Source: Flavihumibacter solisilvae (GTDB lineage Bacteria; Bacteroidota; Bacteroidia; Chitinophagales; Chitinophagaceae). From it: a stretch of 64,000 bases of DNA. Positions 25,872 through 35,263 of the stretch are shown here, in pieces. The notes below the pieces were generated by a model. That model saw only the letters and a program-made list of their open reading frames with translations, made no database searches and had not been told where the DNA came from. Within the stretch, counting starts at the first letter, position 1; each line of letters opens with the position of its first letter. Where the stretch lies: positions 124,001 to 188,000 of the forward strand of contig NZ_JSVC01000013.1 in the NCBI RefSeq assembly GCF_000814475.1, given 5' to 3'. Position numbers and translations under genes: made by a program.

Positions 25872-28800
25872 ATGCAAAAAATTCTAAGCCTTGTTTACGG
25901 AGCGGCATTACTTCTTGTTGCCGGCTCCCTCCAGGCACAAACGAAAACTATCAAAGGAACTGTAAAATCAGCTGATAACCAGCCACTGCCCGGTGTATCA
26001 GTTATTGCAAAAGATGGCAGCGCCTCCGCTGTTACCGATTCACTGGGAAATTTCCAGATCAGAGTTGCACCCAACAGCAGGCTTGTATTCAGTTCTGTCG
26101 GATTTAAAAAATTCGAATCGGCAATCACGACCGATGACCAGTCGCTGAGTATCCAGCTTGCACAAAGCGACCAGTCACTTAACGAAGTAGTGGTAACGGC
26201 GCTCGGAATCTCAAAACAAAAGAAGTCCCTCGGCTACGCCGTGCAGGAACTTAAAACAAAAGATCTCGCTGAAGCAAAAACAGCCAACCTGGTGAATGCG
26301 CTCGCAGGCAAGGTAGCCGGTGTGCGGATCACAAACAGCCAGGGCGATATGGGCTCTTCACGGATCATTATCCGCGGTGAGACATCCATCTCCGGCAATA
26401 ACCAGCCACTGTTTATCATCAACGGCATACCTGTAGATAACTCCCAGCTTGGTGCCGGTGGCTCGCGCGATTATGCAAATGCCATCGCCGACATTAATCC
26501 TGATGACATTGAATCACTCAGTGTTTTGAAAGGACCCAATGCCGCAGCACTTTACGGATCACGTGCAGCAGCCGGTGTTGTGCTGATCAAAACGAAGAGC
26601 GGTAGATCGAAGCAGGGACTGGGCATCACCGTTAATTCAGGGTTCTCGCTTGAAGACATCCTCGTGATGCCTAAGTACCAGAACTCCTATGGACAGGGAT
26701 CCGACGGAAAATTCAGCTACGTGGATGGAAAGGGTGGTGGCATCAACGACGGTGTCGACGAAAGCTGGGGCCCGCGGCTCGATGGTCGCCTTATCCCGCA
26801 GTTTTATTCCAACGGCGAACCTGTTCCGTTTGTGGCACACCCGGACAACGTAAAGGATTTTTTCCGCACCGGTTATATCCTGAATAACGGGATTTCTATT
26901 GCCGACGCTAATGACAAGATCGACTACCGTTTATCTTTCAATAATTTCAAGCAGCAGGGCATTATTCCGAATGCAAGCCAGGGTCGCAACAACATTTCAC
27001 TGAATACCAACCTGCGACTTACCTCCCGGCTTACACTCATTGCAGATGCAAATTTCTCCATACTGGATGCCGACAACCTGCCCGGTGCTGCCGGCCGCAG
27101 GGCGACGTCAACGATGTTGCAGTTTACCTGGTTCGGTCGCCAGGTGGATATAAATAAGCTGAAGCCTTACCGCGATGCCAATGGAGTTCCCTTCAACTGG
27201 AACAACAGTTATTACAGCAACCCTTACTTCATCGCATATGAAAATACGGTACAGCAACGCAGGACCCGTTTTATTGGTAAAGCCGGTTTTAACTATAAGA
27301 TCAGCGATGGACTGAACTTCAACTTCTTCAGCGGTTCCGATTATTACAACGATCGCCGCAAGATCAAAGTAGCCTATGGAACCAACGGTACTCCGTACGG
27401 TTCTTATGAAGAAGACGGGTACTCTGTTCATGAAAATAACACCGAGGCAACACTGAACTATAAACACAAAATCAACCGGGACTTTAGTCTCGATGTGGTT
27501 GCGGGAGGAAATATCCGTTCCCAGTATTATGAAGAAAATATTCAGCTGGCACCCCGCCTCGCAGTTGCCAATCTTTATACCCTTGCGAATTCACGCGACC
27601 CGCTGGTTTCTTCCAACTATTATAGTGAGCTGAAAGTGTACAGTGCATTTGCGTCGGCCCAGGTTGGTTACCGCAATTATGCATTTTTGAATCTTACGGC
27701 AAGGAATGACTGGTCTTCGACATTACCAGCTGAGAACAGGTCATATTTTTATCCTTCTATCAATGCCAGCTTCATCCCGACCGAAGCATTCGATATCCGT
27801 AATGAAGTGCTTACTTATGCAAAGGTGCGGGCCGGCTGGTCAAAAGTTGGTAAGGATGCTGCTCCATACCAGCTGAGAAACACTTTCGCCTTTAACGCGC
27901 CATTCGGATCCAATCCCCAGTTGATTGGTTCAGGAGTGGACCTGAATGAAGATCTCAAACCTGAAACAACTACTTCTGAAGAAGCGGGTGTTGAACTCGG
28001 TTTCTTCCATAACCGTGCACGGCTTGATGTTTCTGTCTATAATACCAACAGTACTGACCAGATCCTGAGTGTGGATGTGAGCCCGTCTACCGGTTATCGC
28101 CAGAAGCTCCTCAATGCCGGAAGTATCAGGAACCGCGGGGTTGAACTGCAACTGGGAGTAAGACCCATAGCGCGTGACTTTACGTGGGACATCGATCTTA
28201 ACTATGCCGCCAACAGGAGTGAAGTACTGGAGCTTGACAAGGAGGGAAGATTGAAGAATTACGTGATCGGTTCAAACTCAGCACAGGTGATTGCTTCGGT
28301 TGGACAACCATACGGCACCCTGTTCGGCAACGCTTTCCTGCGCAATGCAGACGGCCAGATCCTGGTGAATGCAAGCGGAGCTCCGCGGATCGATCCCAGT
28401 AAAAAGGTCCTTGGTAAGTTTACTCCTGATTGGGTGGGCGGTATCACCAATAGCTTTGGCTACAAAGGCATCACGCTGAGTGTGCTGATTGATGCCAGTG
28501 TGGGTGGCTCACTTTACAATGGTACTTATGCGACCGGTACTTACACCGGTGTGCTATCGACTACGTTGCCCGGCAGGGGAGCTGAGAACGGCGGATTGTA
28601 TTATTACTATCCCGGCGACAACAAGTCTAACGGTACCGTACAGTTGCCAAACGCCGGTGCTGCGCCTAATGGTGAAGTGGTTTATGACGATGGTATTATT
28701 TTTAATGGTGTCACTGACGATGGAAAAGCAAATACGAAAGTTCTTCCTGCACAGACTTATTATAAATCATTCCGGACCATCGACGAAGCAAATATTTTCG

Positions 28801-29045
28801 ATGCCACTTATGTGAAACTACGGGAAGTGAAATTGTCTTACAACCTGCCGAAAGCCTGGTTACGCCCGCTGCGACTGGTAGGTGCAAGCGTTTCAGCTGT
28901 GGGACGCAATCTCTGGATCATTCATACCGACGTTCCGCATATCGATCCCGAAACTGCATTCAACACAGGTAATGCACAGGGACTGGAAAGCCTGTCCAAC
29001 CCAACTGTGCGCAGTTATGGATTCAATGTTACTGTCAAATTTTAA
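25872..29045 (+). CDS. SusC/RagA-family TonB-linked outer-membrane receptor
   Basis: 1057 residues from the ATG at 25872 (MQKILSLVYGAALLLVAGSLQAQ signal peptide); the open frame extends upstream to a TTG at 25803 but without signal-peptide logic. N-terminal CarboxypepD_reg-like domain (TIKGTVKSADNQPLPGVSVIAK), plug domain (DQSLNEVVVTALGISKQKKSLGYAVQEL, IIIRGETSISGNNQPLFIINGIPVDN), then a 22-strand barrel ending NVTVKF. With SusD it forms a pedal-bin importer energised by TonB. Because the transcript starts with a SAM-I riboswitch, the imported nutrient is likely a methionine- or sulfur-containing compound or peptide rather than a glycan (inference). Confidence 0.95.
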   Translation: MQKILSLVYGAALLLVAGSLQAQTKTIKGTVKSADNQPLPGVSVIAKDGSASAVTDSLGNFQIRVAPNSRLVFSSVGFKKFESAITTDDQSLSIQLAQSDQSLNEVVVTALGISKQKKSLGYAVQELKTKDLAEAKTANLVNALAGKVAGVRITNSQGDMGSSRIIIRGETSISGNNQPLFIINGIPVDNSQLGAGGSRDYANAIADINPDDIESLSVLKGPNAAALYGSRAAAGVVLIKTKSGRSKQGLGITVNSGFSLEDILVMPKYQNSYGQGSDGKFSYVDGKGGGINDGVDESWGPRLDGRLIPQFYSNGEPVPFVAHPDNVKDFFRTGYILNNGISIADANDKIDYRLSFNNFKQQGIIPNASQGRNNISLNTNLRLTSRLTLIADANFSILDADNLPGAAGRRATSTMLQFTWFGRQVDINKLKPYRDANGVPFNWNNSYYSNPYFIAYENTVQQRRTRFIGKAGFNYKISDGLNFNFFSGSDYYNDRRKIKVAYGTNGTPYGSYEEDGYSVHENNTEATLNYKHKINRDFSLDVVAGGNIRSQYYEENIQLAPRLAVANLYTLANSRDPLVSSNYYSELKVYSAFASAQVGYRNYAFLNLTARNDWSSTLPAENRSYFYPSINASFIPTEAFDIRNEVLTYAKVRAGWSKVGKDAAPYQLRNTFAFNAPFGSNPQLIGSGVDLNEDLKPETTTSEEAGVELGFFHNRARLDVSVYNTNSTDQILSVDVSPSTGYRQKLLNAGSIRNRGVELQLGVRPIARDFTWDIDLNYAANRSEVLELDKEGRLKNYVIGSNSAQVIASVGQPYGTLFGNAFLRNADGQILVNASGAPRIDPSKKVLGKFTPDWVGGITNSFGYKGITLSVLIDASVGGSLYNGTYATGTYTGVLSTTLPGRGAENGGLYYYYPGDNKSNGTVQLPNAGAAPNGEVVYDDGIIFNGVTDDGKANTKVLPAQTYYKSFRTIDEANIFDATYVKLREVKLSYNLPKAWLRPLRLVGASVSAVGRNLWIIHTDVPHIDPETAFNTGNAQGLESLSNPTVRSYGFNVTVKF

Positions 29046-29054
29046 ACTACTACC

Positions 29055-30491
29055 ATGCGAAATACAAAGAACATATTGATATATAGCCTGCTCGCCTTGT
29101 CCATTGCGGGCTGCTCGAAAAAGTTGGATGAGACCAACAAAAATCCCAATGCCACAGAGAATGCGCAACCTGATTACCTGCTGACGGCAGCAATAAAAAC
29201 TTCAGTGGATGCGTACTGGGGTACTACGAATAATATGAATTCAAGTCTCCTGTTCATCCAGCATTGGGCAAAGATCCAGTACACGGAAGAAGACAGGTAT
29301 GTGTTTTCAAACAGCAGCTTTGCCAGTCTCTGGTCTACCTTGTACTCAACGACCATCAACAACCTTAATGTATTGTCAAAGCTCGGTTTGCAACAGGATA
29401 ATAAAAACTACCAGGGCGTGGCACTTACATTGCGTTCCTGGGCTTTTCTCCTGCTCACTGATGCGTATGGCGATATCCCATACAGCCAGGCAGGAAATAT
29501 CAAAGCATATGTAACCCCTGTTTACGACAGGCAGCAGGATGTTTACATTGGACTGTTGGCTGACCTCGCAACAGCGCAGTCACTGCTTGACCCCGCAGGT
29601 AAAACCATCGCAGGTGATGTGATCTATTCCGGCGATATTACCCGTTGGAAGAAATTCGCTAACGCGTTACGGTTAAGGATTGCCCTACGCATTGCAGACC
29701 GTGATGCAGATAAGGCGAGGATAGTTGTGAATGAAGTGAAAAGCCAGCCGGACTTGTTTTTCAGTGGCACTGGTGATATTGCGAAGCTGACTTACCTCAG
29801 CTCACCCAACCAGAACCCGGTAAATGCTTTATTTGAGACGAGGGATGACTATCGTGTCAGCAAATCAATAATCGACAAGCTGTTCGACCTGAATGATCCG
29901 CGGCTCGCCATTTATGCCAATAAAACGCAAACCACCACGCCGCAGGAATATATCGGGGTACCGAACGGTTTGACAAACTCCGATGCCAGCAATCTCGGGT
30001 TTGCCAAAACATCGAAGCCCGGTGCATATTTCCAGGCGGCGCAGGCACCTGCAGTTATATTCAGCGAGGCCGAGTTTCTCTTTGATCTCGCCGAGGCAGC
30101 AGCACGCGGGTATACAGCGGATGGTGCGGCGGATTTGTATGCGCAGGCTATCATGGCATCATTCAAACAATATGGCCTGACCAATGAGGCTGCAACTGCT
30201 TATCTCGCACAACCTAAAGTGGCCTATGACGCAACCGATTTCCGGAAGTCGATCGGTGAGCAGAAGTGGATCGCATTGTTTGGCCAGGGACTGGAGGCAT
30301 TCGCTGAATGGCGCAGGCTCGACAACCCGGTATTGCCGGCTGCCGTTGCGGGTGTATTGAATGGCGATATTCCCAAGCGGTTCATTTATCCTGGCACGGA
30401 GCAGTCGCTGAACGGCGATAACTACAAAGCAGCAGTAGCTAACCAGGGTGCCGACCTGTTGACCACCAAACTCTGGTTCGACGTTAAATAA
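29055..30491 (+). CDS. SusD/RagB-like substrate-binding lipoprotein
   Basis: 478 residues. Lipobox IAGC with acylated Cys in MRNTKNILIYSLLALSIAGC. The KLDETNKNPNATENAQPDYLLTAAIK start and repeated helix pairs (VALTLRSWAFLLLTDAYGDIPYSQA) belong to the SusD-like_2 TPR fold. It caps the SusC barrel from outside and captures the ligand. The SusC stop is 9 bp upstream, and a strong terminator follows at 30526. No hydrolases or other catabolic genes accompany the pair, so it is not a polysaccharide utilisation locus. Confidence 0.94.
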   Translation: MRNTKNILIYSLLALSIAGCSKKLDETNKNPNATENAQPDYLLTAAIKTSVDAYWGTTNNMNSSLLFIQHWAKIQYTEEDRYVFSNSSFASLWSTLYSTTINNLNVLSKLGLQQDNKNYQGVALTLRSWAFLLLTDAYGDIPYSQAGNIKAYVTPVYDRQQDVYIGLLADLATAQSLLDPAGKTIAGDVIYSGDITRWKKFANALRLRIALRIADRDADKARIVVNEVKSQPDLFFSGTGDIAKLTYLSSPNQNPVNALFETRDDYRVSKSIIDKLFDLNDPRLAIYANKTQTTTPQEYIGVPNGLTNSDASNLGFAKTSKPGAYFQAAQAPAVIFSEAEFLFDLAEAAARGYTADGAADLYAQAIMASFKQYGLTNEAATAYLAQPKVAYDATDFRKSIGEQKWIALFGQGLEAFAEWRRLDNPVLPAAVAGVLNGDIPKRFIYPGTEQSLNGDNYKAAVANQGADLLTTKLWFDVK

Positions 30492-30525
30492 GAATTTTCA
30501 CGGTTTACATTGTTCGTGTGTCCCG

Positions 30526-30568
30526 GGAGCGGTTCACTTAACCAGTGGCCGCTCCTTCGTTTTTTTTA
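30526..30568 (+). terminator. Intrinsic terminator of the SusC-SusD transcript
   Basis: GGAGCGG (30526-30532) and CCGCTCC (30549-30555) with an inner CACT/AGTG pairing form the stem; TTCG and eight consecutive T follow. It runs into the stop codon of the convergent NTF2-like gene. Confidence 0.85.
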
Positions 30569-30949
30569 GAAGAAAAATTGTTCTTTTACAATCTGGCCAT
30601 TCTTTACTTCGTAAATGGCTATTTCATCCATTTTTGTCCGGCCCATGCCCTTCATTGTGCAATCCATTCCCATAGCTACTGTAAAGAAGTTGCCAGCCAC
30701 TACAGGTGTTGTACAGTAACCGCCGTGCATTTCTTCAACCATCTGCTCAAAGTCTTCACCTTTCTGCCTGATGGCTGCCTTTCCTTTTGCATTTTTCATA
30801 CCCACCTGGGCTGCTGATGGTGGCTCGATGCTTTCTGCGTCGTCAGAAAAGAGTTCGTCCTGGATGGCCGTCCAATTGTTTTCTTTTGCAAGTTGGTCGA
30901 ACCGGTCGGCAACCTCCTGGGTCGTGCGGGTTTTTTCTTGTGTTGCCAT
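30566..30949 (-). CDS. SnoaL/NTF2-like domain protein
   Basis: 127 residues, starting MATQEKTRTTQEVADRFDQLAKENNW, with a cone-shaped alpha+beta fold signature (IQDELFSDDAESIEPP, DEIAIYEVKNGQIVKEQFFF). NTF2-like proteins of this size are stress-related or ligand-binding; the catalytic role is unknown. Its stop codon lies inside the SusCD terminator T-tract. Monocistronic. Confidence 0.87.
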   Translation of the reverse strand: MATQEKTRTTQEVADRFDQLAKENNWTAIQDELFSDDAESIEPPSAAQVGMKNAKGKAAIRQKGEDFEQMVEEMHGGYCTTPVVAGNFFTVAMGMDCTMKGMGRTKMDEIAIYEVKNGQIVKEQFFF

Positions 30950-31048
30950 GATTTTAGATTTTAGGTGTGAATGAACGTACTTTAAGGTACATAAATGTCC
31001 GAAGATTCTTCATGCTAATAAGCCTGTTATTCGGAACTTTAAATCTAA

Positions 31049-32665
31049 ATGGAAAATGCTATGGAGCAAATATTCAAAGAGGAAAGCACAATACCCGATG
31101 CATATAGGATCACGGAAATCCACCAGAAAGTTTATTTACTGAATGGTGAACTGGTATCCTGGGATGGCCCTGTCAGCGAAATCTATTCTCCCGTTTGTGT
31201 GCCCGGTGCCAATGGGCCGGAACGAAAACTTCTTGGAAGTGTTCCCAATACCACGGCGAAAGAAGCAATGGAAGCGCTGGATGCAGCCCTGGCTGCTTAC
31301 AACAACGGTCTGGGCGAATGGCCGACAATGAGCGTAGAGGAAAGGATCCGGTGCATGGAAAAGTTCGTTTACCTGATGATCCAGCAACGCGAACTGGTGA
31401 TCAAACTTCTTATGTGGGAAATAGGAAAGAACCTGGCTGATTCCACCAAGGAATTTGACCGGACAGTTGAATACATCAATTTCACTATTGATGCGCTTAA
31501 AGAACTCGATCGCGAGTCGTCACGTTTCAAGGAAGCAGAAGGCACCATCGCGCAGATAAGAAGGGCGCCACTGGGAGTTGTCCTGAGTATGGGGCCCTTC
31601 AATTATCCATTGAATGAGATCTTTACAACACTGATCCCGGCCCTGATAATGGGTAATACCATCCTGTTCAAGCTTCCCAAACATGGTGTACTGGCGCATT
31701 ATCCTTTGCTGGATGCATTCAGGCAGGCTTTTCCTAAGGGCACTGTCAATACCCTTTATGGCAAAGGGGCTGATATTATTGCACCCATTATGGAAAGCGG
31801 AAAAGTGAATGTGCTTGCGTTTATCGGCTCCAGCAAGGTTGCGAATGGCCTCAAAAAATTGCACCCTAAAGTTAACCGTCTCCGCGCCATACTTAGCCTT
31901 GATGCCAAGAACGCGGCTATCATTACGAAGAATGCGAATCTTGACGTCGCCGTTAACGAATGTATACTAGGTGCGCTTTCGTTCAATGGTCAACGTTGTA
32001 CTGCGCTTAAGCTCATCTTCGTTCAGAAGGAAGTAGCTGCTGAATTTACCGAAAAGCTGAGCGCTGCTGTGTCGGCCCTGAAGCCTGGATTGCCATGGGA
32101 GCAGGGGGTGAAAATAACACCGCTTCCCGAACCGAATAAACCGGGATACCTGAAAGAGTGCATTGATGACGCCACCGCCAAAGGGGCAAAAGTGATCAAT
32201 AAAGACGGCGGATATATAGATGCGTCATTCGTTTTTCCTGCGGTCGTTTACCCTGTTAATGAAAAGATGAAGCTGTATCATGAAGAACAGTTCGGCCCGG
32301 TTATCCCTGTAGTGCCATTTGATTCCATCGAAGAACCAATCAATTACCAGGTAGACGCTTCACATGGTATGCAGGTCAGTATTTTCAGCGAGGATCCCGA
32401 AGAAGTGGCTAAGCTGATCGATCCCTTTGTAAACCTGGTGAGCCGGGTTAACATCAATTGCCAGGCACAGCGCAGTCCGGATGTCTTTCCATTCACTGGA
32501 CGGAAGGACAGTGCCGAAGGAACGCTTTCTGTCTTTGATGCCCTGCGATCCTTCTCTATTCGTTCGCTGGTGGCAACGAAGCTGACTGATTCCAATAAAA
32601 ACCTGTTTAATGCCATTGTAAGGGAACACAGTTCCAGCTTCCTGAGCACGGATTATATTTTTTAG
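31049..32665 (+). CDS. Aldehyde dehydrogenase, GapN-like (NADP-dependent glyceraldehyde-3-phosphate type)
   Basis: 538 residues (Met5 at 31061 is an alternative start). Aldehyde dehydrogenase fold: GPFNYPLNEIFTTLIPALIMGN (nucleotide-site region), FIGSSKVANGL, and the catalytic Cys317 in FNGQRCTALK. The usual general-base motif ELGGKN is replaced by SLDAKN, so the conserved Glu is missing. GapN-like enzymes oxidise glyceraldehyde-3-phosphate directly to 3-phosphoglycerate and make NADPH; the substrate here is inferred from overall similarity. The stop overlaps the convergent arginase-family gene by 4 bp. Confidence 0.85.
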   Translation: MENAMEQIFKEESTIPDAYRITEIHQKVYLLNGELVSWDGPVSEIYSPVCVPGANGPERKLLGSVPNTTAKEAMEALDAALAAYNNGLGEWPTMSVEERIRCMEKFVYLMIQQRELVIKLLMWEIGKNLADSTKEFDRTVEYINFTIDALKELDRESSRFKEAEGTIAQIRRAPLGVVLSMGPFNYPLNEIFTTLIPALIMGNTILFKLPKHGVLAHYPLLDAFRQAFPKGTVNTLYGKGADIIAPIMESGKVNVLAFIGSSKVANGLKKLHPKVNRLRAILSLDAKNAAIITKNANLDVAVNECILGALSFNGQRCTALKLIFVQKEVAAEFTEKLSAAVSALKPGLPWEQGVKITPLPEPNKPGYLKECIDDATAKGAKVINKDGGYIDASFVFPAVVYPVNEKMKLYHEEQFGPVIPVVPFDSIEEPINYQVDASHGMQVSIFSEDPEEVAKLIDPFVNLVSRVNINCQAQRSPDVFPFTGRKDSAEGTLSVFDALRSFSIRSLVATKLTDSNKNLFNAIVREHSSSFLSTDYIF

Positions 32666-33567
32666 CGGTCCTGGTGATAGTTTCGCAGCGGTTTGTTAAT
32701 ACAACGGGCAAGCCTGGTTGCAGTTTCTCCTGTGGGATCCAGCAAGGGATTGAAGATGGAGATGCTCATGCCAGCTACTTTGCCGGTGGATAGCAGACCG
32801 ATCAATAATTTTTCGATGTCCTGTAGTCCAAGGCCGCCGGGTAACCGGTAATCTACAGCGGGATTTTCTTCATCGTCCACCACGTCGGTGTCGAAGTGGA
32901 TCCAGTAACTACCTGGTTCGGCCGCCTTCATATATTCCAGGATGGCATCGGTAGTATTGCTTATACCAATCTTTTCTATTGTTTTGAGGTCGAATCTTTT
33001 TACCTGCGTATCGGCAATATCCTGCGACCCGTATTTCCTTGTTTCTTCTGCATCCCGCTGGCCGATATGGATCACGTTCCGGTCCACGACGTAAGGTCGC
33101 AGTCCGCCGATATTCGTCAATAACTCCGGTCCGCGCCCCGTAACAATTGCGAGGTCCATATCCGCAACTTCGCCGGTCGGCGATTTTGCCGGTTCATAAA
33201 AATCGGCGTGGGCGTCAAGGAACAGCAATCCCGGTTCCCCATTCATTTTCATGGCGGGCATTATCCCTAACAGGATACTGCAATCGCCGCCCAGCACAAG
33301 CAGGAAGTTTTCCTTACTGAGTTTCGTGCTGACAGTGTTCATCAGGATCGAAGAGAAATCGCGGATCTGCAAAGAGTTGAGGCAGCCTGTAGTTTTATCC
33401 CGTTCAAAACTGTAGCTTCCGTTAAGATCAGGAACATGTATAACGGGGTTCGCCGGGTGCAGGTCGTCCGCCAGTCCTGCCTTCAGCAGGCTATCTCCAA
33501 GTTGGGCCACCCCACCCGGTTTCAGGCCCAGGACAGAAGGAGCAGAGATAATTTGGAGGCGGCTCAT
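32662..33567 (-). CDS. Arginase/agmatinase-family ureohydrolase
   Basis: 301 residues with the ureohydrolase fold: GGDCSILLG (Cys where the classic GGDHS has a metal-binding His), LFLDAHADFYEP (DAHAD metal site), and HFDTDVVDDEENPAVDYR (DxD metal site). One of the usual manganese ligands is changed, a variant seen in many arginase-like proteins of unknown substrate. It diverges from the DoxX gene. Arginine, agmatine or formiminoglutamate hydrolysis cannot be distinguished. Confidence 0.87.
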   Translation of the reverse strand: MSRLQIISAPSVLGLKPGGVAQLGDSLLKAGLADDLHPANPVIHVPDLNGSYSFERDKTTGCLNSLQIRDFSSILMNTVSTKLSKENFLLVLGGDCSILLGIMPAMKMNGEPGLLFLDAHADFYEPAKSPTGEVADMDLAIVTGRGPELLTNIGGLRPYVVDRNVIHIGQRDAEETRKYGSQDIADTQVKRFDLKTIEKIGISNTTDAILEYMKAAEPGSYWIHFDTDVVDDEENPAVDYRLPGGLGLQDIEKLLIGLLSTGKVAGMSISIFNPLLDPTGETATRLARCINKPLRNYHQDR

Positions 33568-33626
33568 GTTCCCATCAACAATTATGGTAAAGTTTTTGTT
33601 CCTGAGTAGAAACTAATTGCTTAGCT

Positions 33627-34007
33627 ATGAAAAGGAAGATCCTTACAATTCTTTGCGTGCTGGTAGGACTCATGTTCCTCAACGCCGGCCTGAACAAGTT
33701 TTTCTTTTACCTGCCTCCGCCGAAAGACATGCCGCAGGATTCCATGAACATGTTTGCTGCTATGATGCAGATCAGGTGGCTGATGCCGCTGATCGCTGTT
33801 GGTGAAATACTTGGCGGATTGCTGTTCATGATTCCCCGGACGCGGGCACTGGGCACCCTGATCCTTTTTCCCATTATGGTTGGAATCCTGCTGACACATT
33901 TCACTATTGCGCCCGAAGGACTGGCAATTCCCCTTGTCATGGCAGCTATCATGGCCTGGGTGATCTATGAGAACAGGGAAAAGTTTCTTCAACTTGTTAG
34001 CAGGTAA
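33627..34007 (+). CDS. DoxX-family membrane protein
   Basis: 126 residues with four hydrophobic helices (ILTILCVLVGLMFLNAGLNKFFFYL, LMPLIAVGEILGGLLFMI, ALGTLILFPIMVGILLTHFTI, IPLVMAAIMAWVIY). The NAGLNKF and VGEILGGLL segments are typical of DoxX/SURF4-like proteins of the inner membrane, often linked to thiosulfate or quinone oxidation or stress. It is followed 7 bp later by the small HVA1-type gene. Confidence 0.85.
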   Translation: MKRKILTILCVLVGLMFLNAGLNKFFFYLPPPKDMPQDSMNMFAAMMQIRWLMPLIAVGEILGGLLFMIPRTRALGTLILFPIMVGILLTHFTIAPEGLAIPLVMAAIMAWVIYENREKFLQLVSR

Positions 34008-34014
34008 TCACGTT

Positions 34015-34239
34015 GTGGCCACTAAATTCAAAGTAGGCGACCTGGTAAGCTGGAACTCCGAAGCCGGAAGGGTTTCAGGGACCATTATCAAAATTCACAA
34101 AGAGGATTTTGACTATAAGGGCTATACCCATCATGCAACGGAAGATGATCCACAGTATGAGATCAAAAGCAGTAAGACCGATCATATTGCAGCCCATAAA
34201 GGCTCGGCCCTCACAAAGCTTAAAAAAACTAACCGTTAA
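34015..34239 (+). CDS. HVA1/DUF2945-family Tudor-like small protein
   Basis: 74 residues from GTG 34015; the open frame begins earlier inside doxX, but the family normally starts at this point (TKFKVGDLVSWNSEAGRVSG). The remainder (GTIIKIHKEDFDYKGYTHHA, then YEIKSSKTDHIAAHKGSAL) is a single SH3/Tudor-like barrel. The family is often found with DNA-binding or stress genes; function unknown. Its end overlaps the convergent DUF4062 gene by 11 bp. Confidence 0.82.
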   Translation: MATKFKVGDLVSWNSEAGRVSGTIIKIHKEDFDYKGYTHHATEDDPQYEIKSSKTDHIAAHKGSALTKLKKTNR

Positions 34240-35239
34240 TCACCTGCAGGTTCTCAGTCACCAGGATCTCGGCAATTCTTTCAGGTGTTACGTTGTGTTC
34301 ACGTAAAAGGCGGACAGATTCACCGGTTCCGTTACGCGCAATATCAATAAACACATCCAGCGCCGTTAATTGCTGGTTGGAAGGCAATGCCTTGCTCATG
34401 CGTTTTAGTGACGTGGCGATGCAGTGCGATAGCCATGGCTCTTCATTGATGATGTATGGTTCGTTTACGATTGCTCCCGTCAATGGTTTCGGCAGCGCTT
34501 CAGCGGGGATGTTTTTGATGATGGCCTGCAATTCCGGGGTCGGATTAGTCACTATAGCGGCAAAGAGATCCCTGGTTTGGATGCCGGCATCTCCTTTCAT
34601 CCTGTTTTCGTTATACGGAACACTCAGGTAATTCTGCAACTCAGGGGTCATCCGGCCCCAGAGTTCTTTTAAGGTCCCGATCAATTCTTCGTCAGCCTTT
34701 GTTTTTGGTGCCGCAGGCTGTTTTTTCTGTTGAATGATATTATTCATTAACAGGCACAGGTGCTTTTGGATCTTGTCCTTGAAATCGTTGGGGTTCAGGT
34801 AGTCCCAGATCAGCGATTTTCCATTCAGTTCATTTTTGAACTTCAGCACTTTGCTCATCTGGTCGTTTTCTTCCGGGCTGCCAGGATAGAAAGGCTTTTT
34901 GCAGAAGTAGAACATAACATCGGCCACTTGTTTCTTTTGCCACGCTTCATATGCGATGTTATATTCTTCCTCCGTGCCGGACTCAGCGGTTAACGTTGGG
35001 GTACCAAATCGTTTCCACATAATCCCGATAAAGATCTGGTATGGTTTGGCAATAGCATTGATCAGTTCCTGCGGTTTGTTAGCAGAAGGATAGGCCTGTT
35101 CCTCGTACCGCCACAATTCAAGCTCATAGCCGAGCGGTGCCCCATGGGTCTGGTTTATTTCCGGGATGATATCTGAGAGTATATCCCGTTCTTTTTTTAC
35201 ATCGGATGGCGACGCTACAAATACGGTATATTTTTCCAT
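34229..35239 (-). CDS. DUF4062 (TIR-like fold) protein with C-terminal Clp-N-like helical region
   Basis: 336 residues. Residues about 3-110 are the DUF4062 domain: TVFVASPSDVKKERDILSDI, YELELWRYEE, and IFIGIMWKRFGTPT, a nucleotide-binding-like alpha/beta fold common at the N-terminus of signalling and defence proteins. The last about 150 residues are helical repeats (PELQAIIKNIPAEALP, LTALDVFIDIARNGTGESVRLLREHNVT) resembling the ClpN repeat. No ATPase domain follows, unlike many DUF4062 proteins. It lies 24 bp downstream of the DUF1003 gene on the same strand. Confidence 0.8.
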   Translation of the reverse strand: MEKYTVFVASPSDVKKERDILSDIIPEINQTHGAPLGYELELWRYEEQAYPSANKPQELINAIAKPYQIFIGIMWKRFGTPTLTAESGTEEEYNIAYEAWQKKQVADVMFYFCKKPFYPGSPEENDQMSKVLKFKNELNGKSLIWDYLNPNDFKDKIQKHLCLLMNNIIQQKKQPAAPKTKADEELIGTLKELWGRMTPELQNYLSVPYNENRMKGDAGIQTRDLFAAIVTNPTPELQAIIKNIPAEALPKPLTGAIVNEPYIINEEPWLSHCIATSLKRMSKALPSNQQLTALDVFIDIARNGTGESVRLLREHNVTPERIAEILVTENLQVING

Positions 35240-35263
35240 AGAAACCGTTTGATGATGAACAGA

